Source: Haematococcus lacustris (Eukaryota > Chlorophyta > Chlorophyceae > Chlamydomonadales > Haematococcaceae). From it: DNA of 64,000 bases. The translations under genes were made by a program, and so were the position numbers. This document shows positions 24,236 to 36,800 of this stretch, in pieces. The notes under the pieces were generated by a model that was given only the letters and a program-made list of their open reading frames with translations, did no database searches and had not been told where the DNA came from. The stretch is taken from the NCBI GenBank assembly GCA_030144725.1, contig JASKMD010000006.1, positions 10,422,832-10,486,831 of the forward strand. The letters are read 5' to 3'. How positions within the stretch are numbered: the stretch's first letter is position 1; each line of letters opens with the position of its first letter.

Positions 24236-27200
24236 CTATGCGACGCCTGCTTGCATGGTGCAAGCTGTGCTCAGCACCGCCATCGCCTGCTTCTCAAGCT
24301 TCATGTAGTCGTCTTTGCGTGCGGGCTTGAACAGGGGCAGCACGTCGGTCTGCACACATGCAGTGACAAGATTCTTGAGTCAGCAGGGCAGCAGGGCACA
24401 GCTATGGCAGCAGCAGGGCGTGCGACAAAGTCTGACGACTTTGGCTCCCCCTTCCGGCCCCCCTGCCCCTCCCCCCCACCCCCTTCCCCCACCCTGTTCC
24501 TCCCCCCCACCCCCTTCCCCCACCCCCACCCTGTTCCTCCCCCCCACCTGCATCCACAGGTACAAGTGCGCCAGGCAGGGGTCGAACACCTCCACCGCCA
24601 CCTTGACGCTGGGCCGCAGGTTGATGACGGTGTGGCACCAGCCGGGCGGCACGTGCACCACGTCCCCTGGCCGCTGCCACAGCTTCAGCACGGCCCCTGG
24701 CGGCAGCTGAGCCTCCAGGCTGGCCAGCTGGGCCTCAGACGCAAACTTGACGGACAGGCTGCCCGGGTAGTACAGGAAGCTGCACAGGGAAGGATGAGGG
24801 TGAGGGTGAAGGATGAGGGTGAAGGGTGAAGGGTGAGGGTGAAGGGTGAGGGTGAAGGGTGAGGGTGAAGGGTGAGGGTGAAGGGTGAGGGTGAAGGGTG
24901 AGGTTATGAAGCAGGTAAGGGTCTATCATAGGTAGTGGCCCTCCCCCTCCCCACCTGCCCTCTCTCTCCCTCCCTCGCTAACACCTGCCTCCCCCACACC
25001 ACCTCCTGCTCACTAACAGCCCTGAGTGCAGGTTGGAGGGGGTGGAGAAGCCTGCCAGGCTAGCTGCCCTTCCTGGCTGTCTGCAAGGGCGAGTGAGCTT
25101 GTGAGTGAGGTAGTGTGACACAAGGTGTGAGGCAGGGTGTGACTCACCCCTCCTTGTTCCTCCTGAACAGAGCAGACAGGCCAGGCAGGGCCGCAGGGCT
25201 GAAGAACAGCCACAGGGCGCATGCGTCTGCTCGCTCCTTTGGGGGCGTCCACACGCCATCCTGCAGCAGCAGGGGACAGCAGGCAGACGTGCTTATGGAG
25301 GGGAGGGGCAAGAGGTCCAGCCTTGGGGGCGGCTGGTGACCACGGCTTTGACAATCCACACCATGACACCGGCAGTGGGGCTGCTGGCAGCTGCTGGTGG
25401 TGCTGCTGGCTACACGCCGGCTGCCTCCTGCCATATCCCCTTTTCCTATCCCCCTCCCCTCCCCCTCTCCCCCTCTTCCCTTCTCCTCCTTTCCACCCCC
25501 TCCCATCAACCACCCTCTCCTGACTCTGCCAAGACACCTTGCACCCCCCCACCACTGGCAAAGCCTCTTGGCCAGGCTGAAGGACATGCACACCCTCATG
25601 GCCTGCACCGCCTGACCTGCAGCCACTGCCCGCCCAGCCAAGTCTCTTTGCGCTGCAGGGGGCTGCCCCCCTGGCCCTTGGCAGCGACTTGGGAGAACAG
25701 CTCCAGATCCTCAGGAGCCTGCCCAGGTCACACCACCACACACATGGTGACCACATTATCACACTGATCTCAAGAACACCACCTTGGTAGACCCTGGTGG
25801 CAACCTGTCATCCCAGTGGCAGGGCTGGGGAGGGCCTGGGTCACACTTCTTCCTCGCTGTGACCCAGTTCAGGTCCTGACATGCTGTGGGTGCAGTGGGT
25901 ATGGGTCATGGTATGGTTGCAGTGGGGCATGTGAGTCATCCAGAGCTTGCTGCATGTGGTAGGCAGGGCAGGCAAGGGGAAGGCAGGGCAGGGGCTGTGC
26001 AACCATGTTATAGTCTTGATCTTTAGCATCTAAGGTGTTTGAGGTGTCTAAGGTGCAGTGGGCTGTGTGACGCGACACCGTGGGGCATGAAGCATCCAGC
26101 ATGAAGCATGAGGGTGCAAGTGGTGTATATGAGAGCATGAAGCTGAAAAGTTGAGTCCATGTCAAGTCAAGGGCAGCGGCCCAGCCCACCCACAGCCATA
26201 CCTGACTGACTGACCTGCTGACCGCCCTGTGTACTGCCCACCCTTCTGCACCCCTATGCAGCTGTTGCAGCCTCCTTCTGCAACTCCCTCCGACTCCAGC
26301 CAGCTGCTGCTGCCCTGTGCAGCCCTGTACTGCCCACCCTGTACTGCCCACCCTGTACTGCCCACCCTGTACTGCCCACCCTGAGCCACTCCACACCAGG
26401 CAGGGTGTACAGGGCATCCCAGCCAGTTGAGGCTATCTGGCCTGTTGCTGTCATTTGCCTCGTGCTTCATCAGCCCCACTCAGGTCTGCTGTCTGTTGCT
26501 GTCTGTTGCTGTCTGTTGCTGTCTGTTGCTGTCTGTTGCTGTCTGTTGCTGTCTGTTGCTGTCTGTTGCTGTCTGTTGCTGTCTGTTGCTGTCTGTTGCT
26601 GTCTGTTGCTGTCTGTTGCTGTCTGTTGCTGTCTGTTGCTGTCTGTTGCTGTCTGTTGCTGTCTGTTGCTGTCTGTTGCTGTCTGGTGCCCTGTATTGCA
26701 CCAAGTGCCCCACTCTGGCCACTGCCGTAACTTCCACATTACAGCTGCTGCAGCCGCGACTCGTGCATTGCGAGTTCCAGGGTCGCAACTGCTTTGGACT
26801 CCAGCCAGCCTGTTGCTGGCAGCCTGTGGCGGCAGCCTGTTGCTGGCAGCCTGTCGCACCTGGTGCGTGACGCCCAGCAGCAGGTTCATGGCCCCAGCAT
26901 CGTCCATGTGCAGCTGTGTGCAGCGCCCCCCCGTGCCCAGCAGCACCAGGGTGCGGGCCCAGTCAGGGGTGATGCGCCGCAGGGGGGCGCTCAGGGGGGC
27001 GGCGGCGGACAGCAGCTGGGTAGCGGTGTGCAGCTTGCCCTGGGGGTGGGGGCAGTAGGGGCAGCAGGGGCAGGGCCTCAGCAGCATTGAGGGCAGTAGG
27101 GGCAGCAGGGATGGTGGCTAATGCAGGGCTTCAGGATCCGTGTGGGCGTCACAGCAGGGCCAGGGGCTTGGGGCATGGAGGGCGGGCAGGCCCTGAGGCT

Positions 27201-30200
27201 TTAGGGTCACAAGCTCCCTTGCCTGCCCTCCACAGTGCCTTCAGCCCTGGCAAGACTAGCACCACAGCCACCCTCCTCCCCTTTGCCTGGCCCTACACTT
27301 GCTCCCCCCCACCTGCCCCAACTCGCCCCCCCCCTTGCCTGCCCAGCGCCTGCCTTCCCCCCTGCCTGGCAGCTCCTGGCAGGCCGCCCTCTCAGCCCCT
27401 GACGGAACCAAGCAGCGGCCAGCCTGATAATGGGCACAGCACGCTGGCCACGACCTCCTTGTTCCCTGCCCCTGCCCTCCGCCCATGGAAGCAGCATGAT
27501 GTACCCTGCCCTCTCCCTTCACACACGTGACCCCTCCCCCCTGCTGCCCCTCACCCCATGCCGCCCCTCACCCCATGCAGCTGGCTGCAGGCCCCGCCTG
27601 ACCTTTGGCGCCCAGGGCTGTGCCTCATACTGCAGCTGGGGGTAGGCGCCTGGCTGGCCCAGGTACAGGTCGAAGCAGGGCGCCAGGCAGTGCTGCGGCT
27701 GGTTGCGGCTCAGCTCCTGCTGCAGCTCAGTGAGGGAGATGGAGTGCAGGGAGGGGAGGGGGGCGCGGCTGATGTGGGGCAGCACCTGCAGCAAAAAGGG
27801 CAGGGCGGCCAGGCAGGCATCAGGGGAGCTGTGCCTGCAGCAGCAGCAGAAGGGCAGCCGCAGCCGCCGCCGCAGCAGCAGCAGCGGGAAGTGCAGCCAG
27901 ACTGATCAACCCCTCCCCTCCACCTCCAGCACTTCAGCTCCAACAGCAACAACTGGTACGCCTTCTGACCTGATGGTCTCTGCCTCCCTCCCTTCCCCTC
28001 CCCTCTGAGCTGCCATCTGCCCCTCCTGCCCCTTCTTGCCTCCTCCCCTGCACCCGGGCCTGCCTCCTCCTCCCCTCCTCCCCCCTCTTCCCGCCTCCAC
28101 CCCCCACCTGTGCCGCCATTTGCCTCAGTGTGTGTCCCTTGAGGGGCTTGGGCAGGGGCGCACCCCCCGCCCCCCCGGCCACCTGCCGCAGCCCCCAGCG
28201 CAGCGCCCCCAACTGCCTGGCCTCCAGCGTCAGGGTCAGCCGGCCGTACCCCGCCCCCCGGCACTCAAAGCAGCGGATGTGGGTGCTGCTCTGCACTCAC
28301 AGCCCAGAGGGGGGGGCACGGGGGGCAGGGGCAGGCTGGGGGGGAGGCTGCTGCTGCTGCCTGCTGGTGGGTAGGCATGGGGGAAGGGGCAGGCTGGGGG
28401 GGTGTAGGGGCAGCAGCAGCATCAGCAGCAGCGCGCCAGCACCAAATCAACACTGGGTGTATTCCAGCCTGGCTGTGCCGTTCCTGCCTACTGCCACCAG
28501 GGGTGAGCTTGAGGCTGGGTATAGGAGGCACCCTGTGATGCTGCCTGATTAGAACAGGCTGCTGGCAGGCAACACAGGCACCCCCAGCAACAGCCGCAGC
28601 AGCAGCATTCCACTGTGTCTATCACCGCACACGGAGGGCGGCACCTCAGGGCCGCAGCACCTCCCTCCCTCTGCTGACAGTCTCTGCCAATAGCCCCCGC
28701 CAACCAGCACATCAGCGCAAGGGAGGGTTCAGCTGTCATGTCCAGCTACCCACCCACCCAACCAACCAACATAACTACCTATCTAGATGAAGACGGGAGT
28801 GCTTCTGTCTATGTCTGTCTGCTTCAGGTGTGGCCCCCAGCAAGGCCATTGCCCAGCAAGGCCAAGGTCAGGGTGAGGTTGAGTGTGCACCAGTGTTTTT
28901 CTTTCGCCTTATATATAGCGATCGCTATAAAAAGCGACATTTCAGGGGTCCTATTGCGCTATGGAAATGGTCGCTTTTCGAGCTTCACTACCTCGCACTG
29001 CGCTATGAAAACTGTGATTTACCCTGAGATGTTGCGTATTTTAGCGTAGTTTTCGATAGATTCTCTACCTGAGCGATGTGTTGATGTAAGGTTGAGCTAT
29101 GAAATAAGGGGTATGAACCTATGCCATGTCACTTTGAGCTATAGATCATGCTTCCGGGCGAAACGAAAAAAAACACTGCTGTGCACAGCTGTGACAAGTC
29201 AGGAAAGGCTAGCTGCACCACACCTAGCTGCACCCCTGGCTGCAAAGCAGCTGTAGAGCCACATTACCATATTTTTGCAGCGCTAAGTAGTAGCCCCAGC
29301 ACCTGACACCCACCCACCTACCTACCTCACCCTAAAAAACATGCCGAAGGGTTAGGGTACCCGCCTGTGGCCCTACCCTTGCGCGCCCGTATGCGCCCAC
29401 CCGCCCGCCTGCCCCCACCTGCCCCGTCTGCTGCCCAACGGGGGCTTTTGTCTGGCCGTTGACCCCCTGGATGTAAGCCGCTGTAACGCTGCATTACCCC
29501 AGCCGCTACCCTACCCCTACCTATTGACCCTTTTGCTTGTGTGCCTACCCCTGGCCGCAGCCATGCCCACCTTGACGCCTGCAGCCCACCTTGCCGCCTG
29601 CAGCCCACCTTGACGCCTGCAGCCCTGCCCACCTTGACCCAACACCGACACCCGACTCCTACCTACCTACCTACCTACCTACCTACCTCACCCCATTCGC
29701 TACCCTACTCGGGCGCATGTGTGCGCACCCCTGTCCACCTGTAGCCCTGCCCACCTTGACATAGGCCAGCAGGCCACAGCTGCGGCCGCATGAGGAGCAG
29801 GTGCAGCAGGGGAGCGCTAGGTGGGGCAGCTGGTCCAGCTCTGCTGCGCTGGTCTTGTACTTGGCCAGCAGGTGCTGCAGCCCAGCCACACAGCTGCCCA
29901 GGGTGGAGGGGGCGCCTGCACAGTGTGAGGCGAGGTGAGGGAAGAGTGAGGGTCAGGGTTAGGGTTTACCTAACCAAACCCTAACCCAGCGTAAGAAAAC
30001 GTGAGGGCAGTGTGGGAGGGAGGGAGGGAGGGAGGGAGGGAGGGAGGGAGGGAGGGAGGGAGGGAGGGAGGGAGGGAGGGAGGGAGGGAGGGAGGGAGGG
30101 AGGGAGGGAGGGAGGGAGGGAGGGAGGGAGGGAGGGAGGGAGGGAGGGAGGGAGGGAGGGAGGGAGGGAGGGAGGGAGGGAGGGAGGGAGGGAGGGAGGG

Positions 30201-33200
30201 AGGGTGCGAGGCAGCATAGAGAATGTTAGGGATCGTGAGGGGGAGTGTGGGGAGGGTCTGCTGCCTGCAAGCCCCCCCCTGCGACTGCCTCCCTGCCGCC
30301 TACCCACCCCCCCTGCCACAGCCTCCCTGCAGCTGGTCAGGCGCCTGCAGCCCCCCCTGCTGCAGCCTCCCTGGCATCCAGGGCTCACCCAGCAGCACGT
30401 CAGGGTCGACCAGCTGGGGCATCAGCAGCGGCTCAGGGGCCAGCAGGCCTCTGGGAGGTGGCAGGGGCTGGGACACTGAGTGAGGTGCAGGTGCAGGCTT
30501 TGCCTGAGGCATCCGCAGCGGCAGTGTGGGCAACAGCAGGTCAGGCGGAAGCATGGGTGCAGGGAGCGGCAGCAGCTGAGGCGGCGGCACCGGGTGAGGA
30601 GTTCGATCCCCGTCAATGTTAAGCTCGACGAGGCGGTGGTTCAGGGCTTGGAAGGGCGCAGGGGCAGGCAAGGGAGGGGCCGCTGGCCACAGCATCGGGT
30701 GGCTGGCTAGTGCCACCGCCTGCCCCTCCTCCCTCTCCTGCCCCTCCCCATCCCTCTCTCCGCCCTCCCCCAGCTGGCCCTCCCCTTCCTGGGCAGGGCC
30801 CTGCTGTTCCCCCTCAGGGGGTTGACGCATGCTCCACCTGGTGCTCAGGCCCACCACCTGCTGCACCTCCAGCTGCTGCTCTCCCCCCCTGGCCTGTGAC
30901 CCCTGTGGCTCCTCCTCTTGCTGCTGCTGCCTCACTGGCTGCTGCTGCTCCTCCTGCTGCTGCTGCTCCTCCTGCTGCTGCTGCTCCTCCTGCTGCTGCT
31001 GCTGCTGCTGCTGCTCCTCCTGCTGATGATGATGCTGCTGCTGTTGCGGCTGCCGCTCGCCCTCCTCCATCTGTTCTTGCTGCTGCTGCTCCTCAAATTG
31101 TGGCTCCTGCTGCTGCTGCTGCTGCTGTTGTGCCGCCTGCTGTTGCTGCTGCCGCTGTTGTTGCTGCTGCTGTTGCATCGCCTGCTGCTGTTCTCCATGC
31201 TGAACAAGAAGGCAGTGAGGCAGGTGTGAGGGGCCAACGGACCCCAGCAGGTCAGGCGCAGCTGACAGGGCGCATGGCTGGGCACCTACTGACGCAGGGC
31301 TGGCAAACAGACGCAGGGGGCTGGGAGGGCAGGTCAAGGGGGACAGGGCACCTGCCTCCTGCTGCTGCCTTGCCCAACCGGCATCAGTGTCCAGGGCAAG
31401 AAGCTGGGACAAGGCAGGCGGTAGGAGGGGCTGGGAGAGCTTGGCCTGACATGGGCCTTGCCCCAGCTGCCCCTCCACATCATGCTGCTGTTCACCCAGT
31501 TGCCCCCGCACCTCCTGACCCCTGCCTCCCCCCTGCTGCTGCTCCTCTCCCGCTGTCTGCTGCCCTGGACTATTGCATTCGCACAGCATCTCCTGCTGCT
31601 GCTGCTTACTTGGCTGCTCCTGCCCTAGCTGCACTTCCCCCCCCTCCAGCTGCTGCAGGGTCCCTGACTGAGGAGGCTCCTGCACCACCTCTGTCAATTC
31701 AGCACTACCCTGCTGCTCCTGCTGCTGCTGCTGCTGTCCCTTCTGCCGCTGCTGCTCCACCTGCCCCTGCTGCTCCTGCTGCTCCCGATCCACTGCTGCC
31801 TGATGCTGCTCCTTCTGCACATGCTGCTGCTTGGCTGACCCAGACTGCCACGGGGGCTGTGTGGGTGGGTGTGTGATGCCCAGGCTCACACGCCTCCTCT
31901 TGCATCGAGGGGCAATTGGGGAGTCTGGGTAGGGGAACATGGTGGGCGTGGCGCTCCGCACCAAGGCCTGCAACTCATGCAAGCAGCGCTTGTTAGGCCG
32001 CTTAGGCTGCTGCTGTAGGGGCTCCTGTTGCTGCTGCGGGGGGGGCTGGTGCAGCTCCTGCTTGGGAGGCTGGTGCAGCTCCTGTTTCCTGTGGGCTTGC
32101 GGCACCACCTGAGGTTGCTGCCCTTCCTCCTGATGCTCCACCACCATCTGCTGCTGCCGCTGCTGGTCATCCTGCTGCTGTACTTCTTGCAGCTGCTCAA
32201 CTCCCTCCTCCTCTTGCTGCTGTTTGTCCTGCTGCTGCGGCTCCTCCTCCTCCTGCCGCTGCTGCTGGGCCTGTCCCACTGCCTGAAGGTGCTGCCTCCA
32301 GAGCGGTGCGCCTGGGGCAAGGGTCTGTGCAGCAGTCAGTGGTGGCAGCAGTGCTGCAGAGGTGGAGCGGGTCGTGGGGGTAGGCAGCGCGGCAGGCCTC
32401 TGCGCTTTTGGCTGTGGCTTCTGCAGCACAGAGTGGAAGCAGCCAGGCGACATTCCATTGTCATTGATCACACATCATCTGCCAATGCACGTCGTTCAGC
32501 GCAATCCAGCCCATGGACATCAGCCACAGTGTAGGCGTTCACACATGTAGCAGCAGGGATGTCACAGGTCACAGTCGGGCCCATTGTATACCGCTGTTCA
32601 GTTTCACAGTGGTGGTTACACACAGCGACAGCAACACACCACATTACAAAAGCAGCATGAGCACTCTGCTCCTGCTGGAGAGGTATGTCAGTGGGATCAC
32701 CTTCAAGTCGGTCCGCCTGGCTCGCTCCCTATTGAGTACACAGCTGAGCTTCTGAGCCTGCAGTGCGGATGCCATCAGGTCCAGGGGCACATTATGCGTT
32801 CCTTGTATGAATGTAGGGCTGAGGGCTCAGGCTGCATCTAGAGCTGACTGAGTCTGAGATTGCTGTGTGAACTCATGCGCTGCCATGGTATGCATATGGT
32901 ATGCATATACACAAACACACAAACCTTGCGGCAGATGTAATACTTCAGCACGTTCTCCTGGCTGTCCCATGTCACGTTGTGAGCCCAAACCTCCTGTCCA
33001 CGCAGGACTGGGCTGGTGTTGAAGTCAGCATCCCGAGCCAACAGCCGTGCAAACCAGCCACTCTGTATCATGCTGATTCGTTTATTATCCACGAGGGGTT
33101 TCGATCCCCCAAAGCCCAAATTGTACTCATACTCAATGTCAAATACATCTGCAGTGTTCCTCGTGCACACAATGTGGACGGCCACCGGCCTTGGGCAGCC

Positions 33201-33342
33201 TTCCATTGCATTGCGTACATTTGCCGGCACACGCAACCCAAGGCGGACGCCAATGGACTGTAAGCACGCAGAACAAGACTGGCGACCCGGACTAAATAAG
33301 CGAAGGGTCGGCAGAACTTACGGTTGGGTTCGCCTCTGCCAT
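24236..33342 (-). CDS. JmjC-domain protein with large Gln-rich region
   Basis: JmjC proteins are Fe(II)/2-oxoglutarate oxygenases, many of them histone demethylases. Exons (minus): 33322-33342, 32925-33257, about 32701-32757, 30389-32420, 29755-29915, 28108-28290, 27603-27785, 26860-27039, 25617-25718, 25148-25260, 24548-24779, 24236-24349. From 32420 to the stop the phases fit exactly (1,100 codons). The Gln-rich exon (677 codons) encodes long Gln runs mixed with Glu/Pro. Next comes a Cys-rich patch (CCTCSSCGRSC ... CFECRG) that could bind zinc, then the JmjC core: QLHMDDAGAMNLLLG (HxD), CALWLFFSPAALPGL, LYYPGSLSVKF, GDVVHVPPGWCHTVINL (second metal His). The first three exons (MAEANPT; FDIEYEYNLGFGGSK ... 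WDSQENVLKYYICRK; AQKLSCVLNRERARR) are in phase but not family-recognised. Their junction to the Gln-rich exon needs a donor such as 32,700 and is the weakest link; they could be a separate small gene. Confidence 0.8.
24785..24905. repeat. GGGTGAAGGGTGA repeat in JmjC intron
   Basis: About ten GGGTGA(GGGTGA)A units in tandem directly upstream (transcript sense) of the exon at 24548-24779. Confidence 0.75.
26316..26382. repeat. 14-bp tandem repeat TGTACTGCCCACCC
   Basis: Four to five copies within a JmjC intron. Confidence 0.75.
26491..26680. repeat. Perfect 10-bp satellite, GTCTGTTGCT x 19
   Basis: Nineteen identical 10-bp units in tandem, then one variant unit (GTCTGGTGCC). It lies in the JmjC intron between exons 26860-27039 and 25617-25718. 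The repeat stays open in several frames, which produces spurious Cys/Leu/Ser ORFs. Confidence 0.95.
28916..28931. other. 16-bp perfect palindrome TATAGCGATCGCTATA
   Basis: Self-complementary over all 16 bp, at the left edge of the dispersed repeat copy in a JmjC intron. Confidence 0.75.
28955..29165 (+). repeat. Dispersed repeat, copy A (JmjC intron)
   Basis: An AT-richer block of about 210 bp between exons 29755-29915 and 28108-28290. It aligns along its length with 51,733-51,922. Shared landmarks in order: CTATG(G)AAATGGTCGCTTT, CACTGCGCTATGAA, GATGTTGCG/GATGTTCTG, AAGGTTGAGCTATG/AAGGTCGAACTGTG, GGGTATGAA, and GCTATAGATCATGCTTCCGG/ACTATAGATCGTGCTTCTGG. Confidence 0.75.
29653..29690. repeat. 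ACCT tetranucleotide repeat
   Basis: About seven CTAC/ACCT units in tandem just downstream (minus sense) of the 29755-29915 exon. Confidence 0.75.
30014..30204. repeat. AGGG tetranucleotide microsatellite (about 48 copies)
   Basis: An uninterrupted GGGA/AGGG array of about 190 bp in the JmjC intron between exons 30389-32420 and 29755-29915. It is purine-only on the plus strand, i.e. on the template strand of the gene, and suited to G-quadruplex or triplex structures. Confidence 0.95.
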
Positions 33343-33826
33343 TTCTGCACCTGCTGTCGTCTACATGAAACCTTCGTGCTCTACGCTGCGCTTTTCTCTG
33401 TGGCAATGCATATTCTCAAGTTTAGGTCACATGGATCCTGATTATTGGGACAACCCCATTCAGTTATCGGGCTCTACAAACTCTCTACACTGCTTTTTAC
33501 TGCCTCTATAAAGCCTGATTATTACTGCTGCTGACGTCAAGGGGTCATACAGGCTCTGGGACACTCCTGCCACTTGCCCGCGGGGGACCTGGTGAATGGA
33601 AAATATAGCATAAGAAGGGTATGTCTTATGAACAGCTTGTAGTCGGCCACAAGAGCTACAAACATCGTAGGCTACAAACAACGACATGCAAGTATACAAA
33701 AAATCAGCGCCCGCCTGTGACGAAGTGGCTCAACCCGTGCTTCGCTTGTTAGCACCGCGCATAACGTCGTGTGCCCACCAGCTTTGAGCGCTTTTGGATT
33801 CGAACCCAAACTGGGTTAAAGCCCAA
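33343..33826. promoter_or_regulatory. Divergent promoter interval (JmjC minus / unknown gene plus)
   Basis: About 485 bp separates the two candidate start codons, which point away from each other, so the interval probably serves both. It includes a box A-like TGGCTCAACCCG (about 33,728) and a box B-like GATTCGAACCC (about 33,797) on the plus strand, suggesting a tRNA-derived insertion. No TATA box is evident. Confidence 0.4.
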
Positions 33827-36800
33827 ATGTCGCAGCGGATGTTAAAGGAGCTGCGCAACCTGACTCCTTGGCAGTGGGACACTCGGACACTGCAGCACCC
33901 GCCAGGCGCAAAGTCGTTGAGTGCGTTTGAGAAGGTGGGCTGGCGTAAGCGTGCCAACTCTGGCACCGGCACCATTGTAGCAGGTCTTTGTGAAGCTGAC
34001 TGGAGTTGAGGACGCAGTACGGGTGGTGGGCCACATTGCCTCTTGCGCTGCCTCTTCTGCCTGCAGATCGACCAGGCATTCCTTGGCAGCGGTGGTAAGA
34101 CTCGCAGTGTTTCGGTGAGTTGCTAACATGTCGCACTAGGCTCCGTCGAAGTTGGGGGTTTCAGGGGGTCATTACACCTCGGCATACCAAACGATAGACG
34201 CAGATCATGTCACAAGGCTCGCCAAGGTAAGTATCGAAATACAGCACGGCCTTGCCTGACACCCAGGTTGCCAGTCTTGACACGCATTGTTGCACTGCAA
34301 TGTTGCACTGCACATCATTACATAAGTTTTGCAGCTCTCCATTACTTGCTCTGCACTTGCTGATAGTCACACACCCCACCACCTCACAAAAGGTTGGCAG
34401 TCCAGGCAGGGTGCTTAGACCTGGCGCTACAAGTAGCAACGCTGCCAGCATGCCAGGGAGCTGACAGGTGCCTGGCCGTGGCTGTTGCTGGTGCAGGATG
34501 CTGCAGCAGGTGTGGTCTCAGGCGCCCCAGTGCAGGGCCTTAAGCGCGCCCACCGCTCCCCACCTGCCCCTGCCGAGGCCAAAGTGAGGGTAGGGCAATG
34601 GCTTGAGCACCAAGAGGGCGTGGCGAGATCCAGGCCTATGGGGATTTGGAGGCAAGGGGCAGGCAGGCAGTGGTGAGGATGGCAGAGGGAGAGTTGCTGG
34701 CCAGGGTCTGCAGCTTGCACGAGATAGCTGAGCAGAGCAAGGCAGAGGGGTAGGGGTAGGAGACATGGCCAGGCAGCTGCACCTGCACCTGTCGGCCATT
34801 TCTTTGTGGCTAAGTGACGGCTACGACCTTGGGATCTCTTAAATGTCACCTCCTCCCAGTCCGGCCAGCTGAAACAACAGTGTAGCAGATCTGTGTGAAG
34901 CCATTACATGAAGCCATGGGCATACACCTATCTACCTACCTACCTAGAGCTGCGCATGGTGTGCCATGCCGCTGCTGCTGCAGACCCCCACTCCTGCCCA
35001 GAGCAGGCGGAGTACGCTTCATAGCAGCTCAGGTGGGATGCAGGAGGGGGGTGGCTCTACCACCACCACTCATCCTGCACTGCGGCAATCCTGGACACCG
35101 CATAGCACTATGCTTGCATGTTGTGCTTGCATGCCATGCGTTGCATGCCATGCTGCTGGCCCAGGCGGCACCCTGACCTTCCATCGTGCCCCACCAGACC
35201 GATCCCCAGAGCTGCTCACACCTGCCGTCACGTGCCGCATAACCAGCCCCTGCACCCCCCTGCCCGCCCCCTCCTCCCCCCTGACCAAGCCACGGTCCAC
35301 TCCACCACCCGCTGCTTCCCGCTGCTCAGCCGCCTCAGACCAGCCTGAACTCCTGCGCCTGACTGCCACCCTGGACAGCCAAGGGCCCACCTCGGCTCAC
35401 AGCAACCACCACCCCGCAGCGTCCTACGGGACCGTGACCACCGCCCGCCCTGCCCCAGGCTGCCCCAGTGCCCTCACCTCCCCCCCGCCCTGCCCCAGCC
35501 CCTGCAGCAGCGCTTGCCCAGGGGCCCGGGGGCTGAAGCGCGGCAGCGAAGCCTGCAGCCAGCCCCCCCAGCAGGTCAAGGTGGAGGGGGCCGCCGCACT
35601 GAGCCCAGCAGAGCCCCTGCTCCTGGCCCACACCACCCCAAGCCAGCCCAGCAAGCGCCCCAGGCCCTGCACCTCCTGCACCCCAGGCGACAGCGCTGCT
35701 GCTGCCTCTGACACCACTGCCTGCCAGCTGCTGCTGCACGGTCCTGACTGCCCGGTGCCTGGCGCCAGGGGGGAGAGCAGCAGGGGGGACGGCAGCATGG
35801 GGGGCGGCAGCAGGGGGGTGGAAGGCTGCTCTGCAGGGGCCATCCAGGGGCAGCAAGGGGACAGCCTGGCAGTGAGGGCCCTAGCCAGGCAACAGGGTGG
35901 CAGCAGTGGCAGCGAGCAGGAGGTGGGTGTCAGCTGTGGGGTCAGCTCAGCAAAGCTGCCCAGTGCAGCTGATTTGGAGGTTGGGGTCCCGAGGGCAGGC
36001 CTGACTCAATGTCTGGAAGCAGCAGCAGCAGCGCCGTGTGAACAGGGGGGTGGGGGAGAGGGGAAGGCAGGGGCTGGCGAGGTGGTGCAGCAGCAGCAGC
36101 AGGGGTCTGCCTTTGTGGCTGGCCGCCCTGGCACAGGGCAGACCCCCCCTGGCACCAAACTAACCAACCCAACTCCCAACTGCTTGGCACCAGGCTCAGA
36201 AGGCACCTGCCCAGCTGCTCATGTGGACCCACCCTCCCCCTCCAGCACTACAACTGCTGGCGCCCAGCGGCATCTGCTTGACAGCCTCCTGCAGGCAGTC
36301 AGCACCCAGGCCACCACCACTGCACCACCAGCAGCGCATACTGTGCCACTAAGCAGCAGGGCCGCCTCCCCCTCACCTGCCCGCCTGCCCCTGGGGCACT
36401 TCTGTGTCGATGAGGTGCATGGGGCACGCATGGACTCCATGTGCTCTCCAACTGCTGCAACTGCCGTAGCAGCAGCAGCAGCTGGACTGCCGGCCACCAG
36501 CAGCGAGGGGCGCTCCGCAGCAGGTCTTGACAGAGAAGCTGGTCGCTGCCCTTGTGAACAAGCAGTGAGCAGTGTTGCAGCAGCGCCCACTGACCCATGC
36601 AATGCAGTGCTGGTGCAGCAGCAGAGCCAGCAGGCGGCAGAGCAGCAGCAGCGTGAGGACGCAGCAGCCTGCCTCATGTCCCTGGCTGCCGCACCCCATG
36701 CAGTCAAGGCGGTTGAGGTGGTTGCTCGCAGCCCTGGCTGTGCAGCAGGCCCACCTCCCTGGCTGAGTCCTAGCGTGGCTTGTTTAGGCAATGGGCTGCC

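Noticed and set aside
26405..27087. Overlapping ORFs with CCLLLSVAV and DSNRQQQTAT repeats
   Set aside because: Translations of the GTCTGTTGCT satellite. The only real coding part is the JmjC exon 26860-27039 on the minus strand.
28916..28931. Palindrome as an operator
   Set aside because: It lies at the edge of a dispersed repeat within an intron; a repeat terminus is the simpler explanation.
30001..30479. Plus-strand GGRE repeat protein
   Set aside because: Translation of the AGGG microsatellite in an intron.
30601..30620. T-loop-like GTTCGATCCCCG
   Set aside because: Lies in the coding JmjC Gln-rich exon and lacks any matching acceptor or D arm.
30710..31876. Plus-strand 388-residue Ala/Pro ORF
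   Set aside because: Antisense shadow of the JmjC Gln-rich exon.
33090..33115. T-arm-like GGGGTTTCGATCCCCC
   Set aside because: Inside the in-phase exon 32925-33257 (codes GFGGSKP); no D arm at tRNA spacing.
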